Shown here: one piece after another, positions 18,601 through 27,132 of the stretch
Position numbering within the stretch: the first letter of the stretch is position 1
Layout: the number at the start of each line of letters is the position of its first letter
Source of the DNA: CAZXNF01 sp050741255
GTDB lineage: Bacteria > Pseudomonadota > Gammaproteobacteria > Burkholderiales > SG8-41
DNA length: 41,647 nucleotides
Assembly (NCBI GenBank): GCA_050741255.1
Contig: JBOIEQ010000020.1
Coordinates: forward strand, 1-41,647
Direction: 5' to 3'
Program-made: the position numbers and the translations under genes
Notes under the pieces: model-generated
What the model saw: only the letters and a program-made list of their open reading frames with translations
The model's database searches: none
What the model was told of the DNA's origin: nothing

Positions 18601-19140
18601 GTGAAATTCCTGTTCGACTTTTTTCCGCTGATCCTGTTCTTCGCGGTCTATGCCGCGAAAGACATCTACTACGCGACCGCCGCGGCCATGGTCGCGACCG
18701 TACTCCAGGTGGCGTGGTCGTGGTTTCGCCACCACAAAGTCGACAAACTGCTGTGGATCAACTTCGGCGCGATCATGTTCTTCGGCGCGCTGACCCTGCT
18801 GCTGCACGACGAGCGCTTCATCAAGGTCAAGCCGACCATGGTGTACTGGGTCATCGGCATCGGCCTGGTGGTCGCGCACCACGCGTTCAGCAAGAACGCG
18901 ATCCGCGCCATGATGGACGCGCACTTCGATGCGCCCGCGGCCGTCTGGAACCGCTGGCTCTACCTGTGGGCGGGCTTCTTCATCGTCCTCGGCTTCCTGA
19001 ACCTCGCCATCGCCTTCACGCTCAGCACCGACCTGTGGGTCAAGTTCAAGGTGTTCGGCGGGCTGGCCCTCACCTTCGCCTTCGCGATCGCACAAACTCT
19101 GGCGCTGTCCCGTTACGCGCGGGAGGCGCCGAAGCCTTGA
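18601..19140 (+). CDS. yciB: Inner membrane septation protein A (YciB/IspZ family)
   Basis: A 179-aa integral inner-membrane protein with about five to six helices, needed in other bacteria for normal septation and envelope integrity. It has the family start KFLFDFFPLILFF and the motif KPTMVYWVIG, with WNRWLYLWAGFF and NLAIAF near the C-terminus. The start is GTG 18601, fitting the known N-terminus; no strong ribosome binding site is visible. Its TGA overlaps the start of bolA as TTGA (19137-19140), so the two are translationally coupled. The yciB-bolA-parvulin order is a familiar betaproteobacterial arrangement. Confidence 0.93.
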   Translation: MKFLFDFFPLILFFAVYAAKDIYYATAAAMVATVLQVAWSWFRHHKVDKLLWINFGAIMFFGALTLLLHDERFIKVKPTMVYWVIGIGLVVAHHAFSKNAIRAMMDAHFDAPAAVWNRWLYLWAGFFIVLGFLNLAIAFTLSTDLWVKFKVFGGLALTFAFAIAQTLALSRYAREAPKP

Positions 19141-19409
19141 GCGCTCCCGGCCTCATCGCCACCATCGAAGCCCGTCTCGCCGTGCTCGAGCCCGAGCGGG
19201 TCGATCTCTACGACGACAGCGGGCAGCATGTAGGACACGCAGGCGCGAAAGACGGCGGCGGGCACTATCAGCTCGTCGTGGTGTCCCACCGCTTCGCCGG
19301 CGCGTCCCCGGTGGCGCGCCACCGGATGGTTTATGATGCGCTTGCGGACCTGATGCGGCGCGACATCCACGCCCTGTCCATCCGGGCGTTTACGCCCGAA
19401 GAGCTCTGA
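19137..19409 (+). CDS. bolA: BolA family protein
   Basis: A 90-aa cytoplasmic protein of the BolA family, which works with monothiol glutaredoxins in iron-sulfur cluster handling and affects cell shape and stress response. The class II KH-like core is visible as GGHYQLVVVSHRFAG followed by SPVARHRMVYDALADLM and ALSIRAFTPEE. The start must be TTG 19137, overlapping the yciB stop; GGAGG lies 10 nt upstream within yciB. There is no in-frame ATG that would keep the N-terminal helix. The invariant His in the loop (HYQL) is present. Confidence 0.93.
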   Translation: MSAPGLIATIEARLAVLEPERVDLYDDSGQHVGHAGAKDGGGHYQLVVVSHRFAGASPVARHRMVYDALADLMRRDIHALSIRAFTPEEL

Positions 19410-19454
19410 ATATTCAGACGTTATTCGTTATTGTTACTCCCAAAGGAAACCACC

Positions 19455-20234
19455 ATGCACCATCCGCTTCGCTTCGCCGTGCTCGCCTTGGGGCTCGCCG
19501 TGGGGCCTTTCGCGCACGCCCAGGTCGCCAAGGTCAATGGCGTCAACATCCCGCAATCCCGGATGGACTTCATCGCCAAGAACGCCGCGGCGTCCGGCAA
19601 GGGTGGCGACAGCCCCGAGGCGCGCACCCAGATCAAGGAAGCCCTGATCACGCTGGAAATCATCACGCAGGAGGCCAACAAAAAGGGCCTCGACAAGACG
19701 CCAGAGGTGGTCCAGCAACTGGATCTCAATCGCCAGGAAGTTCTGCGCAACGCGGTCTTCGCCGATTACCTGAAGGCCAACCCCATCACCGATGACCAAC
19801 TGCGCAAGGAATACGACAAGGCGAAAGCGGCCGCCGGTGACAAGGACGTCCGCCTGCGCGTGATCGCGGTGGACACCGAGGACGAAGCCAAGCAGATCAT
19901 CGCCTCCCTCAAGAAGGGTGCCAACTTCGAGAAACTCGCGGCCGAGAAATCCAAGGATCCCGGCACCAAGGGCAAGGGCGGCGACCTCGACTGGGGTCCG
20001 GTTGTCCGTTACCCGCCGACGCTTGTCGAGGCGGTGCGCAAGTTGAAGAAGGGCCAACTCGCCGACCAGCCGGTCCAGGTGCCCGGCGGCTGGCTCGTCG
20101 TTAAGCTCGAGGACGAGCGCCCGCTCAAGATCCCGCCCTTCGACGAAGTGAAACCGCAACTGATGCAGCAAGCCCAGCAGCAGGCGATCGGCCGCTACGT
20201 CAGCGACCTCCGCGCGAAGGCCAAGGTCGAGTAA
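19455..20234 (+). CDS. Periplasmic peptidyl-prolyl cis-trans isomerase, parvulin (PpiC/SurA-like)
   Basis: A 259-aa exported folding factor. A signal peptide covers about residues 1-23 (ending AHA-Q). A helical N-terminal chaperone domain follows, and the parvulin rotamase domain lies at about 125-225, with ANFEKLAAEKSKDPGTKGKGGDLDW in two parts as the hallmark (SKDPGTKGKGGDL), then VKLEDERPLKIP. The C-terminal helix is rich in glutamine. The ATG at 19455 follows AAAGGAAA. It lies 45 nt after bolA in an AT-rich gap that could hold a promoter of its own. It probably assists outer-membrane protein folding, as SurA and PrsA do. It converges with purL across a repeat-rich spacer. Confidence 0.92.
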   Translation: MHHPLRFAVLALGLAVGPFAHAQVAKVNGVNIPQSRMDFIAKNAAASGKGGDSPEARTQIKEALITLEIITQEANKKGLDKTPEVVQQLDLNRQEVLRNAVFADYLKANPITDDQLRKEYDKAKAAAGDKDVRLRVIAVDTEDEAKQIIASLKKGANFEKLAAEKSKDPGTKGKGGDLDWGPVVRYPPTLVEAVRKLKKGQLADQPVQVPGGWLVVKLEDERPLKIPPFDEVKPQLMQQAQQQAIGRYVSDLRAKAKVE

Positions 20235-20237
20235 AAC

Positions 20238-20337
20238 GTGAGGGGATAGGGGTGAGGCGTGAGGGGGAAACGCCAAACCCTCACCCGCTGCACTTCTATC
20301 TCGCTTTTCCCCTCACCCCTCTCGCCTCACCCCTCAC
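20238..20337. repeat. GTGAGGG-type imperfect inverted repeat between convergent genes
   Basis: The left arm (20238-20270) is built of GTGAGGGG, GGGGTGAGGCG and GTGAGGGGGAAA units. The right arm (20305-20337) carries the reverse complements (TTTTCCCCTCACCCCT, then CGCCTCACCCCTCAC). Both arms are tandem arrays of a short TGAGGSG-like unit, so together they can form a long imperfect stem. It sits between the parvulin and purL stops and may serve as a bidirectional terminator or be a dispersed small repeat. Confidence 0.65.
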
Positions 20338-20340
20338 CTC

Positions 20341-20371
20341 GCAGGCGGGTCGGCTTACCCGACCCACCTGC
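20341..20371 (-). terminator. Hairpin enclosing the purL stop codon
   Basis: GCAGGCGGGTCGG (20341-20353) pairs with CCGACCCACCTGC (20359-20371) over 13 positions with one mismatch (a G-U pair in the purL mRNA). The 5-nt loop contains the purL TAA. The stem therefore encodes the last residues of PurL. No T-run follows. Confidence 0.5.
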
Positions 20372-23300
20372 GAGCATTGCGGAACATCCGCAACCAGGGC
20401 CCGTCCTCTTCCCAGCCGTCCGGATGCCAGGAATTCTGCACGCTGCGAAACGCGCGTTCGGGATGCGGCATCACGATCGTGAAACGGCCGTCGGCCGTGG
20501 TCAGCCCGGTAATGCCCCGTGGCGAGCCGTTGGGGTTGTACGGATAGGCTTCCGTCGCCCGGCCGGCGTGGTCGACGTAGCGCAGGCACACCAGTGCCGA
20601 CTGCTCGGCCGCCACCACTGCCGCGGACCCCGGGAATTCCGCGTAACCCTCGCCGTGCGCCGTCGGCACCGCGATACGGCTGCCGGCCATGCCCTCGAAC
20701 AGCAGCGAGGGCGAGCGCGGCACTTCCACCAGCACGAAGCGCGCCTCGAACTGCTCGGAGCGGTTGCGGACGAAGCGCGGCCACGCCGCCGCGCCCGGGA
20801 TCAGGTCGCGCAGGTTGCTCATCATCTGGCAGCCGTTGCAGACGCCCAGCGCGAAGGTGTCGGTGCGATGGAAGAATGCCGCGAACTGGTCGCGCGCACG
20901 CGCGTTGAACAATATGGATTTGGCCCAGCCTTCGCCCGCGCCCAGCACGTCGCCGTAGGAAAAGCCGCCGCACGCCGCAAAGCCCTTGAATCCGGTCAGC
21001 GCGACGCGGCCGACGATGATGTCGCTCATGTGCACGTCCACCGCGTCGAAACCGGCACGGTCGAAGGCCGCCGCCATTTCGATCTGGCCGTTGACCCCCT
21101 GCTCGCGCAGGATCGCCATGCGCGGGCGCGCGCCCTTGCTGATGAAGGGCGCGGCGACATCCTCCTGCGGGTCAAAGCGCAACACCGGCGCCAGCCCACG
21201 ATCGGCGGCGTCGGTGTTGCGCGCGTACTCCGCCGCCGCGCAGTCCGGATTGTCGCGCAACTGCTGCATGCGGAACGTTGTCTCCGACCACGCCTGGCGC
21301 AGTTCGGTGCGTGACAGCGCGAGCTGTTCCACGCTGGCCTGTCGCACGACCAGCCGGTCTTCCGTGTTGAGACTGCCCAGGCGCAGCGCCGCACCCCCGA
21401 ACGCCTGGCCGATCCGTGCGCGGTCCGCGGCGCGTGTCTGGATGACCGCACCCAACTCTTCGTTGAACAGTGCTGCGGCAGTGGAACCCGAGCCGGGCAG
21501 CTCGACCGTGGCGCCGCAGCCGCCCGCGAACATCATCTCCACGAGCGTCGCCAGCAGGCCGCCATCGGAACGGTCGTGATAGGCGAGAATCGCACCGTCG
21601 CGTGCGAGCTTGCGCAGCGCCGTAAAGAAATCCTTCAGCAGTGCCGGCGACACCACGTCGGGTGCCTCGTTGCCGAGCTGGCCCGCCGTCTGCGCCAACA
21701 CCGAACCGCCCAGACGCTGGCGGCCCGTCGCGAGGTCGATCAGCCACAGGTCCGTGTCGCCAGCATCGGTGCGCAACTGCGGCGTCAGCGTGCGCCGCGC
21801 GTCCGCGACCGGTGCGAATGCCGACACGATCAATGACACCGGGCCGACGACCGCCTTGTCCTGCGTCCCCTCGCGCCAGGTCGTCTTCATCGACAGCGAA
21901 TCCTTGCCGACCGGAATGCTGACGCCCAGCGCCGGACACAGTTCCATGCCGACCGCGCGTACCGCGTCGAACAGCGCTGCGTCTTCGCCGGGATGTCCTG
22001 CTGCCGCCATCCAGTTCGCCGAGAGCTTGATCGCCCCCAGGCTATCGATGTCGGCCGCGGCGACATTGGTGATCGCCTCGCCCACCGCCATGCGTGCGCT
22101 GGCGGCTGCGTTGATGACGGCGAGCGGCGTGCGCTCGCCCATCGCCATCGCCTCGCCCTTGTGGGTCTTGAAGCCCATCGTCGTCACCGCGACATCGGCC
22201 ACCGGCACCTGCCACGGGCCCACCATCTGGTCGCGCGCCGTCATGCCGCCGACGGTGCGGTCGCCGATACTGATCAGGAATGTTTTGTCCGCCACTGCAG
22301 GGAAGCGCAGCACGCGTAACGCGGCGTCCCTGAGGTCGATCTTCGCGCCATCGAACACCGGCAGCGCCTTCCCCGCGTGGCGCACGTCGCGCAGCATCTT
22401 CGGCGGCTTGCCGAGGATCACTTCCAGCGGCACATCGACCGGTTTGCCGCCGAGCAGCGGGTCTTCGACCACCAGCTGCTGTTCCGCCGTGACTTCGCCC
22501 AGCACCGCAAACGGGCAGCGTTCACGTGCGCAGATTGCCTCGAACAGCGGCAGCGCCTCGCGCGCGATCGCGAGCATGTAGCGCTCCTGCGCCTCGTTGC
22601 ACCAGATCTGCAGCGGCGTCATGCCCGGTTCTTCGCTCGGGATCGCGCGCAGGTTCACGCGCGCGCCGCGATCCGCGCCGTGCACGATCTCCGGCAGCGC
22701 GTTGGACAGGCCGCCCGCCCCCACGTCGTGGATCGAGAGGATAGGATTCGCGTCGCCGAGCGCCCAGCAGCGGTCGATGACTTCCTGCGCGCGGCGTTCG
22801 ATCTCGGCGTTGCCGCGCTGCACCGAATCGAAGTCGAGGTCTTCCTGGTTGGCACCCGTCGCCATGCTGGACGCGGCGCCGCCGCCCAGCCCGATCAGCA
22901 TGCCCGGGCCGCCGAGCTGCACGAGCGGCGTGCCCGGCGGCAGCGGATGCTTGTGCGTATGCTGCGCCGCGATGTTGCCGAGCCCGCCCGCGATCATGAT
23001 CGGCTTGTGATAGCCGCGCACCTCGCCCGCGGCCTCCAGCTCGAAGTTGCGGAAGTAGCCGCACAGGTTGGGTCGGCCGAATTCGTTGTTGAAGGCGGCG
23101 CCGCCGAGCGGGCCGTCCAGCATGATCTGCAGCGCGGAGGCGATGCGTCCCGGCTTGCCGTAGTGCGCCGACTCCCAGGGTTGCGCGTAGCCCGGAATCC
23201 GCAGATGCGACACCGAGAACCCCGTCAGCCCGGCCTTGGGCCGCGCACCGGTGCCGGTCGCGCCCTCGTCCCGGATCTCGCCGCCCGAACCGGTGGACGC

Positions 23301-24263
23301 CCCCGGAAACGGCGCGATGGCCGTCGGATGGTTGTGCGTCTCCACCTTCATCAGGATGTGCGTGTCGTCTTCGGCATAACCGTAGGCGCCACCTGCGCGC
23401 GGATGGAAGCGCTCGATGCGCGCGCCTTCCATCACCGCCGAGTTGTCCGAGTAGGCGACCACCGTGCCCTGCGGGCTCACGGCGTGCGTGTTGCGGATCA
23501 TCGCGAACAAGGTACGGTCCTGCGGTACGCCGTCCACGATCCAGTCCGCATTGAAGATCTTGTGCCGGCAATGCTCCGAATTCGCCTGCGCAAACATCAT
23601 GAGCTCGACGTCGGTCGGGTTGCGCTTCAGCCCTGTGAAGCTCGCCAGCAGATAGTCGATCTCGTCTGCCGACAGTGCGAGGCCCATGCTGCGGTTGGCC
23701 GCTTCCAGCGCGCCGCGACCGCCGCCCTGCACGTCGACCGTCGCCAGCGGCTGCGGCGCGACATGCCGGAACAGCGCGTCGGCTGCCGCCTCGTCGTCCA
23801 GCACGGCTTCCGTCATGCGGTCATGCAGCAGTGCGCGTGCGGCGGCGAGCGTTGCGGCGGACCAACCGCCCTTCACCTCGATGCGCCAGGCGACACCGCG
23901 TTCGATGCGCTCGACGGCGGCCAGCCCGCAGTTGTGCGCGATATCGGTGGCCTTGGAAGCCCAGGGCGAGATCGTGCCGAGGCGCGGCACCACCAGGAAC
24001 AGGTGTCCGCCGGCTGCCTCGGGTGTGGCTGCGGGACCATAGGTCAGGATGCGGGCCAGCGTGGCGCCCTCTGCTGCGGAGAGCACGCGGACCGTGGCCA
24101 CGAAATGCCGGAAATTGGCGGAAATGGATAGCGCCTCGACACCGGCAGCGGCAAGCGTATCGCGCAGCTTGGTGAGGCGGAAGCCCGACAGCGCGGAGGA
24201 GCCGCGCAGCTTCAGGATGGCAGGGCCGGGAACGCCGGAGGCTTGCGAGATGGACGAATTCAA
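20355..24263 (-). CDS. purL: Phosphoribosylformylglycinamidine synthase (FGAM synthase)
   Basis: Large single-chain enzyme (1302 aa) of de novo purine synthesis that converts FGAR, glutamine and ATP to FGAM. Length and domain order are those of the proteobacterial PurL. It has an N-terminal domain (LRGSSALSGFRLTKLRDTL), a linker, and two AIRS-like synthase halves with HCRHKIFNADW, VETHNHPTAIAPFPGASTG and GVSIPVGKDSLSMKT. A C-terminal glutaminase domain follows, with the nucleophile Cys1142 in GVCNGCQMM and His1267/Glu1269 in MPHPERAF. The only plausible start is TTG 24263, with no Shine-Dalgarno but a TAAAAT 6 nt upstream. The C-terminal codons form a hairpin with the sequence after the stop. 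Divergent from nnr. Confidence 0.97.
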   Translation of the reverse strand: MNSSISQASGVPGPAILKLRGSSALSGFRLTKLRDTLAAAGVEALSISANFRHFVATVRVLSAAEGATLARILTYGPAATPEAAGGHLFLVVPRLGTISPWASKATDIAHNCGLAAVERIERGVAWRIEVKGGWSAATLAAARALLHDRMTEAVLDDEAAADALFRHVAPQPLATVDVQGGGRGALEAANRSMGLALSADEIDYLLASFTGLKRNPTDVELMMFAQANSEHCRHKIFNADWIVDGVPQDRTLFAMIRNTHAVSPQGTVVAYSDNSAVMEGARIERFHPRAGGAYGYAEDDTHILMKVETHNHPTAIAPFPGASTGSGGEIRDEGATGTGARPKAGLTGFSVSHLRIPGYAQPWESAHYGKPGRIASALQIMLDGPLGGAAFNNEFGRPNLCGYFRNFELEAAGEVRGYHKPIMIAGGLGNIAAQHTHKHPLPPGTPLVQLGGPGMLIGLGGGAASSMATGANQEDLDFDSVQRGNAEIERRAQEVIDRCWALGDANPILSIHDVGAGGLSNALPEIVHGADRGARVNLRAIPSEEPGMTPLQIWCNEAQERYMLAIAREALPLFEAICARERCPFAVLGEVTAEQQLVVEDPLLGGKPVDVPLEVILGKPPKMLRDVRHAGKALPVFDGAKIDLRDAALRVLRFPAVADKTFLISIGDRTVGGMTARDQMVGPWQVPVADVAVTTMGFKTHKGEAMAMGERTPLAVINAAASARMAVGEAITNVAAADIDSLGAIKLSANWMAAAGHPGEDAALFDAVRAVGMELCPALGVSIPVGKDSLSMKTTWREGTQDKAVVGPVSLIVSAFAPVADARRTLTPQLRTDAGDTDLWLIDLATGRQRLGGSVLAQTAGQLGNEAPDVVSPALLKDFFTALRKLARDGAILAYHDRSDGGLLATLVEMMFAGGCGATVELPGSGSTAAALFNEELGAVIQTRAADRARIGQAFGGAALRLGSLNTEDRLVVRQASVEQLALSRTELRQAWSETTFRMQQLRDNPDCAAAEYARNTDAADRGLAPVLRFDPQEDVAAPFISKGARPRMAILREQGVNGQIEMAAAFDRAGFDAVDVHMSDIIVGRVALTGFKGFAACGGFSYGDVLGAGEGWAKSILFNARARDQFAAFFHRTDTFALGVCNGCQMMSNLRDLIPGAAAWPRFVRNRSEQFEARFVLVEVPRSPSLLFEGMAGSRIAVPTAHGEGYAEFPGSAAVVAAEQSALVCLRYVDHAGRATEAYPYNPNGSPRGITGLTTADGRFTIVMPHPERAFRSVQNSWHPDGWEEDGPWLRMFRNARRWVG

Positions 24264-24269
24264 GCCGCG

Positions 24270-24275
24270 ATTTTA
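24270..24275 (-). promoter_or_regulatory. Candidate -10 element (TAAAAT) adjoining the purL start
   Basis: On the minus strand TAAAAT ends 6 nt before the TTG start of purL, compatible with a leaderless or very short-leader transcript. No -35 match is seen, so this is tentative. Confidence 0.35.
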
Positions 24276-24348
24276 CTGGAAAGCTCCGCGTACCGCCCCG
24301 GGCGCCGCGAGCCTTACGTTAAACTGCGCGCCTCCGTCCGTCGACCCC

Positions 24349-25833
24349 GTGCACTCCACCCTCCAACCCGTCCATACCGTCGCCTCGATCCGCGCGATCG
24401 AGGCGCAGGCGTTCGCGCAGCAGCCGCCGGCGCCGCTGATGGAACGCGCGGGACTCGCCGCCGCGGAATGCGCCCGCCGGCTCGCCGGGGAACGCGGCGA
24501 ACCCGTCCTGATCCTCGCCGGCCCCGGCAACAACGGCGGCGATGCCTTCGTGGCGGCCCGCCATCTCAAGTCCTGGTTCTTCGACGTCACCGTGGTCTTC
24601 GCCGGCGATGCGGCCACACTGCCCGCCGATGCGAAGGCCGCATTTGCGGCGTGGCGCGAAGCCGGCGGCGCCTGCGTAACGGCCATTCCCGCGGATCGCC
24701 GCTGGGCGCTGGCGGTGGACGGCCTGTTCGGGATCGGTCTGGCGCGCCCGCTCAAGGGGCCGTACGCCGCCCTCATCGCCCGCTTCAACGCACTGACTTG
24801 TCCGCGCCTCGCCCTGGACATTCCGAGCGGCCTTGAAGCCGACACCGGGCGCGTGCTGGGTTGCGCCGCACGCGCGACGCACACACTGACCTTCATCGGA
24901 CTGAAAGCGGGACTGCTGACCCTCGACGGCCCGGATCACTGCGGCGCGGTCGACGTCGCGGCGCTGGACCTCGATCCGTCGCAACCGCAAGCACCGGGCG
25001 CACGCCTCGACGCAGCGCTATTGAACGGCCTGCTTCCCACCCGCGCACGCAACAGCCACAAAGGTGACTTCGGCAGCGTCGCCATTCTGGGTGGGGCGCG
25101 CGGCATGCGCGGGGCTGCGCTGCTGGCCGGACGCGCGGCGCTGCTCACCGGCGCGGGCCGCGTCCACGTCGGCGTGCTCGACGACGACGATCCCGCCGCC
25201 GATCCCCTGCAACCGGAGCTGATGCTGCGTCCTGCCTACGACCTGCCGCAGCTCGGCCAACTCACCTGCATCGCCGCCGGGCCGGGTCTGGGCATGGGCC
25301 CGGATGCCGCGATCGCACTGGATGCCGCGATCGCGCGCGATCTGCCGCTGGTGCTGGACGCGGACGCGCTGAACCTCGTGGCCTACGACAAGGCCCGCCT
25401 CGCAGCCGTCGCGCAGCGCGGCGCGCCCACGCTCGCCACGCCGCATCCCGCCGAGGCCGCGCGCCTGCTGGGCGTGGCCACGCGCGACGTTCAGGCCGAT
25501 CGCATTGCCGCCGCCGGCAAGCTGGCCACACTCCTGAACGCGCACGTCGTGCTCAAAGGCGCCGGCAGCGTGTGCGCCTCCCCGGACGGACGCTGGGCCA
25601 TCAACGCGAGCGGCAATCCCGGCATGGCCGCGGCCGGCATGGGTGACGTGTTGACCGGGATCACGGTTGCACTGCTCGCGCAAGGCGCGGCACCGGATCT
25701 CGCGCTGGCTGGCGCCGTGTGCCTGCACGGCGCCGCGGCGGATGCCCTGGTCGCCCGTAGCGTCGGCCCTGTCGGCCTCACGGCCTCCGAAGTCGCGCTC
25801 GAAGCCCGCGCGGTGCTGAACAGATCTCTATAG
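24349..25833 (+). CDS. nnr: Bifunctional NAD(P)HX epimerase / ADP-dependent NAD(P)HX dehydratase
   Basis: Metabolite-repair enzyme (494 aa, cytoplasmic) that epimerises and dehydrates damaged NAD(P)H hydrates. The N-terminal epimerase (YjeF_N) spans about 1-215, with AGPGNNGGDAFVAARHL (57-73) and AVDGLFGIGL. The C-terminal ribokinase-like dehydratase spans about 225-494, with KGDFGSVAILGG, DADALN, ATPHPAEAARLL, LKGAGSV and the catalytic-base motif GNPGMAAAGMGDVLTG (Asp433). The start is taken as GTG 24349, giving HSTLQPVHTVASIRAIE, a family-like opening; the upstream open frame is the antisense of purL. Its stop overlaps the convergent crcB stop by 6 nt around CTATAG. Divergent from purL with 85 nt between. 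Confidence 0.93.
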   Translation: MHSTLQPVHTVASIRAIEAQAFAQQPPAPLMERAGLAAAECARRLAGERGEPVLILAGPGNNGGDAFVAARHLKSWFFDVTVVFAGDAATLPADAKAAFAAWREAGGACVTAIPADRRWALAVDGLFGIGLARPLKGPYAALIARFNALTCPRLALDIPSGLEADTGRVLGCAARATHTLTFIGLKAGLLTLDGPDHCGAVDVAALDLDPSQPQAPGARLDAALLNGLLPTRARNSHKGDFGSVAILGGARGMRGAALLAGRAALLTGAGRVHVGVLDDDDPAADPLQPELMLRPAYDLPQLGQLTCIAAGPGLGMGPDAAIALDAAIARDLPLVLDADALNLVAYDKARLAAVAQRGAPTLATPHPAEAARLLGVATRDVQADRIAAAGKLATLLNAHVVLKGAGSVCASPDGRWAINASGNPGMAAAGMGDVLTGITVALLAQGAAPDLALAGAVCLHGAAADALVARSVGPVGLTASEVALEARAVLNRSL

Positions 25834-26214
25834 TTTCAGCGCCCTGGCACAGAACATCCCCAGCGCGGTCAGCGTCAGGGAGCCGAACAGGTGCGCACCG
25901 GTGTGCGCCAGCGCCCAGCCGTAGGCCCCGCGTTGCATCAGTTCCACCGACTCCGCCGAGAAGGTCGAAAACGTCGTCAGCCCGCCGAGGAAGCCGGTGA
26001 TGACGAGCAATCGCCATTCCGGCGGCAGCGTGGAATGGCGGAGAAAGAAGAATTCCACCGCCACGCCGACCAGGAAGCCGCCGATCAGGTTCGCGGCCAG
26101 CGTGCCGAGCGGCAGGCTGGGCGCCACCGCGTTGAGAAAGTGCGTGAGCAGGTAGCGCAGCCAGGCACCCAGCGTGGCGCCGACGGCGATCGCGGCGAAA
26201 CCGGCGGCGGTCAT
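25828..26214 (-). CDS. crcB: Fluoride ion exporter CrcB/Fluc
   Basis: A 128-aa four-helix inner-membrane protein of the CrcB/Fluc family that works as an antiparallel dimer to let fluoride out of the cell. Typical motifs are GATLGAWLRYLL, LPLGTLAANLIGGFLVG, TGFLGGLTTFSTFSAE (with the phenylalanine-box and threonine track) and a final membrane helix. ATG 26214 fits the family N-terminus. It lies 59 nt downstream of the TSUP gene on the same strand, so it may be read from that transcript. I looked for a fluoride riboswitch in the 59-nt gap and did not see one. Confidence 0.93.
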   Translation of the reverse strand: MTAAGFAAIAVGATLGAWLRYLLTHFLNAVAPSLPLGTLAANLIGGFLVGVAVEFFFLRHSTLPPEWRLLVITGFLGGLTTFSTFSAESVELMQRGAYGWALAHTGAHLFGSLTLTALGMFCARALKL

Positions 26215-26273
26215 ACGGAAGACTCCATGCCCGCATTAAAAGCCACCGCCACGGACACCGTCAACGCAAACCG

Positions 26274-27026
26274 TCAGGAAATGCCGAACAGCTTGCCGGC
26301 GGCCACCAGCATGACCACCGCGAGCGTGATCACCAGCCCCCGCTGCGAAAGTCTGGAAAGACCAAGCCAGGTGCCGAGCAACGCCCCGCCCACCGCCGCG
26401 GCCGCGAGCCACGGCAATTCGGGGGGGAATGTCCGCGTGGTCAGCGAACCCGCCACCAGGGCCGTGATCGAATTGATCAGAATGAAGGGGGCCGAGATCC
26501 CCGCCGTGCCCTTGGGCCCTGCCCACCCGGACAGCAGGAGGATCGGACTCAGAAAGATCCCGCCGCCCGTGCCCGTGATTCCTGACAGCAGCCCCACCCC
26601 GGCGCCAATCGGTGTTGCGAGCGCCTTGCGGATGCGGATCGGCTGTTCGTCGCTGCGGAAACCCCGGTAATAGACGCGCCACACCAGCAGCACCGCGGAC
26701 AACAGCAGCACGACGCCCACCAGCTTGTAATAGAGCCCCGGCGGCAACCGCAGCGCGCCGCCGATTGCGGCGAGAGGCACGGAGCCCAGCAGAAATGGCC
26801 ACAACGCGGGCCACGATACGAAGCGTGCCCGCCGAAACCGATAGACGGTGATCGACGCGACCACGATATTGAGTGCGAGCGCCGTGGGTCGCATCACCTC
26901 CGGCGCCAGTCCCGCGATGGCCATCACCGCGAGGTAACCCGACGCGCCCGCGTGACCCACGGTGGTGTAGAGGACGGCCACCACGAAGAACGCGGCGGCG
27001 ATCAGCATCAGCACTTCAACTGACAT
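26274..27026 (-). CDS. TauE/SafE (TSUP) family membrane transporter behind a ModE box
   Basis: A 250-aa inner-membrane protein with seven to eight hydrophobic helices in two repeats. The family motif appears as GHAGASGYLAVMAIAGLAP in the first half and GVGLLSGITGTGGGIFLSP in the second. TSUP proteins move sulfite, sulfonates and other small anions; the exact ion is unknown here. The ATG at 27026 begins MSVEVLMLIAAAFF; an upstream in-frame extension to 27098 would run through the ModE-box palindrome and is rejected. The gene is separated from the Moco operon by a terminator and has the ModE-type operator 40-63 nt before its start. This suggests control by molybdate or tungstate status and makes an oxyanion substrate plausible. 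crcB follows. Confidence 0.85.
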   Translation of the reverse strand: MSVEVLMLIAAAFFVVAVLYTTVGHAGASGYLAVMAIAGLAPEVMRPTALALNIVVASITVYRFRRARFVSWPALWPFLLGSVPLAAIGGALRLPPGLYYKLVGVVLLLSAVLLVWRVYYRGFRSDEQPIRIRKALATPIGAGVGLLSGITGTGGGIFLSPILLLSGWAGPKGTAGISAPFILINSITALVAGSLTTRTFPPELPWLAAAAVGGALLGTWLGLSRLSQRGLVITLAVVMLVAAGKLFGIS

Positions 27027-27065
27027 GGAGGATCCGCACGGAGGATCTGGAAAGGGGCAACGGCA

Positions 27066-27089
27066 CGTTATATTCATAGGAATATAACG
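27066..27089. promoter_or_regulatory. ModE-box palindrome (molybdate-responsive operator)
   Basis: CGTTATATTC (27066-27075) and GAATATAACG (27080-27089) are exact inverted copies with a 4-nt centre. As CGTTATATT-N6-AATATAACG it matches the ModE operator pattern of E. coli as I remember it. It lies between the modE-like terminator and the TSUP start, overlapping the region where the TSUP promoter should be, so it most likely controls the TSUP-crcB transcript. Confidence 0.8.
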
Positions 27090-27096
27090 ATTCGCC

Positions 27097-27125
27097 AAAA
27101 AAAGTCCAGCCCACGAGGCCGGACT
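27097..27125 (-). terminator. Rho-independent terminator after the modE-like gene
   Basis: On the minus strand AGTCCGGCC and GGGCTGGACT pair around TCGT with small imperfections and are followed by TTTTTTT (27097-27103 on the plus strand as A-run). It closes the Moco operon before the ModE box. Confidence 0.8.
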
Positions 27126-27132
27126 GCCGCCA

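Noticed and set aside
20259..24131. Plus-strand open frames across purL (for example 20259-21314 and 22377-24131)
   Set aside because: Low-complexity translations opposite a complete, motif-rich PurL.
26215..26273. Fluoride riboswitch upstream of crcB
   Set aside because: Only 59 nt separate crcB from the upstream gene and I see neither the conserved riboswitch core nor a pseudoknot-forming arrangement.
27027..27098. In-frame extension of the TSUP protein to 27098
   Set aside because: It would translate through the ModE palindrome; the family N-terminus starts at ATG 27026.
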